Positions 61,356 to 64,000 of a DNA stretch of 64,000 nucleotides are shown in pieces (within the stretch, counting starts at the first letter, position 1; every line of letters starts with the position of its first letter). The notes under the pieces are model-generated. The model saw only the letters and a list, made by a program, of their open reading frames with translations. It had not been told where the DNA came from and made no database searches. The translations under genes and the position numbers were made by a program. Where the stretch lies: positions 1-64,000 of the forward strand of contig NZ_CP102250.1 of the NCBI RefSeq assembly GCF_025144995.1. The letters run 5' to 3'. Source of the stretch: Alistipes indistinctus YIT 12060 (GTDB lineage Bacteria > Bacteroidota > Bacteroidia > Bacteroidales > Rikenellaceae).

Positions 61356-63542
61356 TTAGTTGATCGACATCATTTCCCGGTATTTCGGCAACGGCCACAG
61401 TTCGTCGTCGACGATCAGTTCCAGTTTGTCGATATCCTGCCGGATGACCGACATGATCGGACGTACCACGTCCCAGTAACCGTTGGCCCGTTCGATGATA
61501 TTCTCCGTATTGTTGTATTTCTTGCGTGCGTCGATCATCTGGCGGTTGTGTTCGCGGATCGACTTGACGTATTTCGCGATCTTGGTGATCGCACGAATCT
61601 CTTCCGAAGCGAGTTCCATGTATTCGTCTGGCATGATATCTTTGAGCCCCTGCACGTTTTGGATCAGCACATTTTGGTACTTGATCGCCGTCGGCACGAT
61701 GTGGTTCGCAGCCATATCGGCCAGTACGCGCGATTCGATCTGGATCTTTTTGATCAGAATCTCCAGGTTGATTTCGTACCGTGCGCAGATTTCCGATTCG
61801 CTGTAAACGCCGTGTTTCGTCAGCAGTTCTTTGTATTGCGGACGGTTGAACACCGTGAATGCTTCCGGAATGCTGCCGATGCTTTCCAGTCCGCGTTTAC
61901 CGGCCTCGTCGAGCCATGCCTGACTGTAACCGTTGCCTTCGAAACGGATTTTTTTCGATGCGATAATGTATTTGCGGATTACCTGCAGGATAGCTTCATC
62001 CTTTTTGACTCCTTTATCGATCAGTGCATCGACCTCTTTTTTGAATTGGATCAGCTCTTCGGCGATAGCCGTATTGATGACCGTCAGCGGCGCCGCGCAA
62101 GTGTGCGACGATCCCGTGGCGCGGAATTCGAACCGGTTGCCGGTAAAGGCGAACGGCGAGGTGCGGTTGCGGTCGGTGTTGTCGAGCAGGATGTCGGGAA
62201 TTTTACCGATGTCGAGCTTGATGTCGGTCTTTTCATCGGGCGTCATCTTCTTGTCGCTGACCCTCTCTTCGATCGAGTCGAGCATGTCCGACAGGGTCGA
62301 ACCGGCGAAAACCGACATCACGGCCGGTGGTGCTTCGTGTGCGCCGAGGCGGTGCGAATTGGACTGGGTGGCGATCGAGGCCATAAACAGCGTGCCGTAG
62401 TCGTGTGCGGCCTTGATCGCGTTGACGAAGAAGGTGAGGAACTGGATGTTGTTCTTCGGGGTTTTGCCCGGGGCCAATAGGTTCACACCCGTGTCGGTCA
62501 TCATCGACCAGTTGCAGTGTTTGCCCGATCCGTTCACCCCGGCGAACGGCTTTTCGTGAAACAGCACCCGCAGTTTGTGTTTCAGCGCCACTTTGCGCAT
62601 AACGGTCATCAGCAGCGTGTTGTGGTCGACCGCGATGTTGGCCTCTTCGAACATCGGAGCACATTCGAACTGGTTGGGTGCCACTTCGTTGTGGCGGGTT
62701 TTGATCGGAATGCCGAGCCGGTAAGCCTGTTCTTCGAACTCCTTCATATATTCCAGTACGCGGCTCGGGATCGCTCCGAAATAGTGGTCGTCGAGCTGCT
62801 GGTCTTTTGCCGCGATGTGCCCCATCAGCGTCCTTCCGGTTTGCATCAGGTCGGGACGTGCGAGGAAGAGCGCTTCGTCTACCAGAAAGTACTCCTGCTC
62901 CCAGCCCAGCGTGACGTTCACCTTTTTGACATCTTTGTCGAAATACTGGCAGACATCCTCTGCGGCTTTGCAAACCACTTGCAGCGATTTGAGCAGCGGG
63001 GTCTTGAAGTCGAGCGCTTCGCCCGTATAAGCGATAAAAATGCTTGGGATGCAGAGGGTTTTGTCGATGATAAAGGCCGGAGACGACGGATCCCAGGCTG
63101 AATAGCCGCGCGCTTCGAACGTGTTGCGCAATCCTCCGTTGGGAAAACTCGACGCGTCGGGTTCCTGCTGTACGAGCAGTTCGCCTTTGAAGGTTTCGAA
63201 CGAACCACCGCCCTGCATCGGTTCGAAGAAAGCGTCGTGTTTTTCTGCGGTCGAGTCGTTCAGCGGCTGGAACCAATGCGAGTAGTGCGTTGCTCCGCGT
63301 TCCATCGCCCAGGTTTTCATACCCTGTGCGATCTGGTTTGCGAATTTGCGGTCGATGCGCCGCCCTTCGTCGATCGCATTGCAGAGGCTTTCGTAAGCAT
63401 CTTTGGCGATATATTGCCGCATGGTTTCGCGGTCGAACACGTCGGCCCCGAAATAACCCGATATTTTTTGATCCGATAGTTTGGTCTCGATCAATTCCCT
63501 CCGGGAGATCTCGTCCAGTGCCTTGAAACGGAGTGTAGCCAT
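61356..63542 (-). CDS. glnN: Glutamine synthetase type III
   Basis: ATP-dependent ammonia-assimilating enzyme of 728 residues, the long GSIII form typical of Bacteroidota and cyanobacteria. The N-terminus has the GSIII-specific start (RFKALDEISRRELIETKLSDQKISGYFGADVF). Active-site motifs: LGWEQEYFLVDEAL with the metal glutamates, HNEVAPNQFECAPMFEEANIAVDHN, NGSGKHCNWSM, and TDRNRTSPFAFTGNRFEFRATGSS. A long helical C-terminal part (ADMAANHIVPTAIKYQNVLIQN...) is also specific. A -7 box at 63574 precedes it. Single gene with its own terminator; no regulator is adjacent. Confidence 0.95.
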   Translation of the reverse strand: MATLRFKALDEISRRELIETKLSDQKISGYFGADVFDRETMRQYIAKDAYESLCNAIDEGRRIDRKFANQIAQGMKTWAMERGATHYSHWFQPLNDSTAEKHDAFFEPMQGGGSFETFKGELLVQQEPDASSFPNGGLRNTFEARGYSAWDPSSPAFIIDKTLCIPSIFIAYTGEALDFKTPLLKSLQVVCKAAEDVCQYFDKDVKKVNVTLGWEQEYFLVDEALFLARPDLMQTGRTLMGHIAAKDQQLDDHYFGAIPSRVLEYMKEFEEQAYRLGIPIKTRHNEVAPNQFECAPMFEEANIAVDHNTLLMTVMRKVALKHKLRVLFHEKPFAGVNGSGKHCNWSMMTDTGVNLLAPGKTPKNNIQFLTFFVNAIKAAHDYGTLFMASIATQSNSHRLGAHEAPPAVMSVFAGSTLSDMLDSIEERVSDKKMTPDEKTDIKLDIGKIPDILLDNTDRNRTSPFAFTGNRFEFRATGSSHTCAAPLTVINTAIAEELIQFKKEVDALIDKGVKKDEAILQVIRKYIIASKKIRFEGNGYSQAWLDEAGKRGLESIGSIPEAFTVFNRPQYKELLTKHGVYSESEICARYEINLEILIKKIQIESRVLADMAANHIVPTAIKYQNVLIQNVQGLKDIMPDEYMELASEEIRAITKIAKYVKSIREHNRQMIDARKKYNNTENIIERANGYWDVVRPIMSVIRQDIDKLELIVDDELWPLPKYREMMSIN

Positions 63543-63573
63543 GAATGGAATGTTAGTTTGACGGTTTCAGTGG

Positions 63574-63581
63574 CAAAAGTA
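63574..63581 (-). promoter_or_regulatory. -7 promoter element for glnN
   Basis: CAAAAGTA on the plus strand gives TACTTTTG on the minus strand, an exact TAnnTTTG match, 32 bases before the start at 63542. Confidence 0.55.
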
Positions 63582-63605
63582 GATAAAAAACGATATAAAA
63601 GACGA

Positions 63606-63633
63606 TCCGGCCCCCTGTTTTTTGGGGGCCGGA
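63606..63633 (-). terminator. Hairpin after the M23 peptidase gene
   Basis: TCCGGCCCCC (63606-63615) and GGGGGCCGGA (63624-63633) pair perfectly around an 8-base loop. It lies just past the stop of the M23 gene on the minus strand, although the following T-run is short. Confidence 0.65.
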
Positions 63634-63660
63634 ATAAAAAAACACCTGTTTTTACTGAAA

Positions 63661-64000
63661 TTAGTCGAACGATTGCATACCGCTCTGGGCGATGCGGATG
63701 ATTTTGCGGTAATCCTTGTAGTCGAGTTCCATAAAGAAGTAGTGTACCGGATCGATCCGCATGCCGTTATGGATAATTTCGTAGTGCAGGTGCGGGGCGA
63801 GCGACAGGCCGCTGTTGCCCGACTGGGCGATGATATCGCCGCGCCGGACGCTTTGGCCCTGTTTGACATAGATTTTGCCCAGGTGGCTGTATGAAGTTTC
63901 ATACCCGTTGCCGTGATTGATGATTACGGTGTTTCCCGACGAGGTGCGCTGCGTGATGACACGGCTGACCCGTCCGTCGGCGGTGGCGAATACGCGGGAC
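63661..64000 (-). CDS. M23 (LytM) family peptidase, 3' end only
   Basis: The minus-strand frame is open from the window edge to a TAA at 63661-63663 and gives the last 112 residues of a LytM-type endopeptidase. Visible: ATADGRVSRVITQRTSSGNT, INHGNGYETSYSHLGKI, GQSVRRGDIIAQSGNSGL and the zinc/active-site motif APHLHYEI, followed by DPVHYFF. The HxH of HLHYE is intact. Such proteins cut peptide bridges in peptidoglycan or, when other zinc ligands are missing, activate amidases. The first zinc ligands and any signal peptide, coiled coil or membrane helix lie outside the window. Confidence 0.9.
   Translation of the reverse strand, partial: SRVFATADGRVSRVITQRTSSGNTVIINHGNGYETSYSHLGKIYVKQGQSVRRGDIIAQSGNSGLSLAPHLHYEIIHNGMRIDPVHYFFMELDYKDYRKIIRIAQSGMQSFD

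Noticed and set aside
1-64000. Mobile elements, prophage, CRISPR arrays, rRNA and tRNA genes
   Set aside because: I looked for transposase, integrase and Cas motifs, spaced repeats with unique spacers, and tRNA/rRNA signatures and found none. A tRNA scan program would be the decisive test for tRNAs.

Overview
The window looks like chromosomal DNA from a high-GC member of the Bacteroidota, most likely Bacteroidales and close to Alistipes/Rikenellaceae (inference). The evidence is: -7 promoter elements of the form TAnnTTTG, twice with a TTG/TTTG about 20 bp upstream; a type III glutamine synthetase; the order rplM-rpsI-rpsB-tsf; the order sigma-54 regulator-lptE-unknown-secG; DUF5689 lipoproteins beside a TonB-dependent receptor; an HU/CCDC81-type membrane protein; and an alpha-oxoamine synthase of the Bacteroidetes sphingolipid type. 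I see no rRNA, tRNA, CRISPR array, prophage or insertion sequence. Gene density is high and most genes are housekeeping.

Layout. 1-8 kb: the 3' part of dnaE, trxA, a CvfB-like S1 protein (minus), a lytic transglycosylase lipoprotein and uvrA. 8.0-8.45 kb: a gene-free, AT-rich convergent gap holding an 11-bp-phased array of about 19 degenerate DnaA-box-like nonamers, the most unusual element of the window. 8.4-14.3 kb (minus): a short-chain dehydrogenase, a B12-binding-type radical SAM protein, a PhnP-like metallo-hydrolase and a POT peptide transporter. 14.4-21 kb: glgB (plus), then a minus-strand surface-sugar group (GT39-like glycosyltransferase, GtrA flippase, hexapeptide acetyltransferase) and an alpha-oxoamine synthase. 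21.3-25.7 kb: bamD, RNA polymerase omega, coaBC, recN. 25.8-31 kb: leuA-leuC-leuD and a second LeuA/CimA-like synthase, without leuB. 31-37 kb: speA (minus), then an HU-domain membrane protein, a sigma-54 activator, lptE, an unknown protein and secG.

37-45.4 kb: a secreted propeller-like protein (minus); a TonB-dependent receptor with two overlapping DUF5689 OB-fold-like lipoproteins; obgE (minus) sharing a palindromic divergent promoter with a membrane-anchored DRGH nuclease; then era. Receptor, OB-fold lipoproteins and nuclease together suggest a cell-surface nucleic-acid capture function (inference). 45.4-50.8 kb: two tandem paralogous 880-910 aa envelope proteins (minus), one with a TonB-plug-like region that the other has largely lost. 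51-54 kb: rplM-rpsI-rpsB-tsf, closed by a strong terminator. 54-61 kb: an AddA-like helicase-nuclease (minus) and an AddB-like nuclease (plus) flanking a GIN-domain secreted protein. 61.3-64 kb (minus): glnN and the 3' end of an M23 (LytM) peptidase gene cut by the window edge.

Many calls rest on motifs read by eye. Start sites were moved from the longest possible reading frame where a promoter, signal peptide or family length argued for it (trxA, uvrA, POT transporter, bamD, HU protein, lptE, GIN protein).
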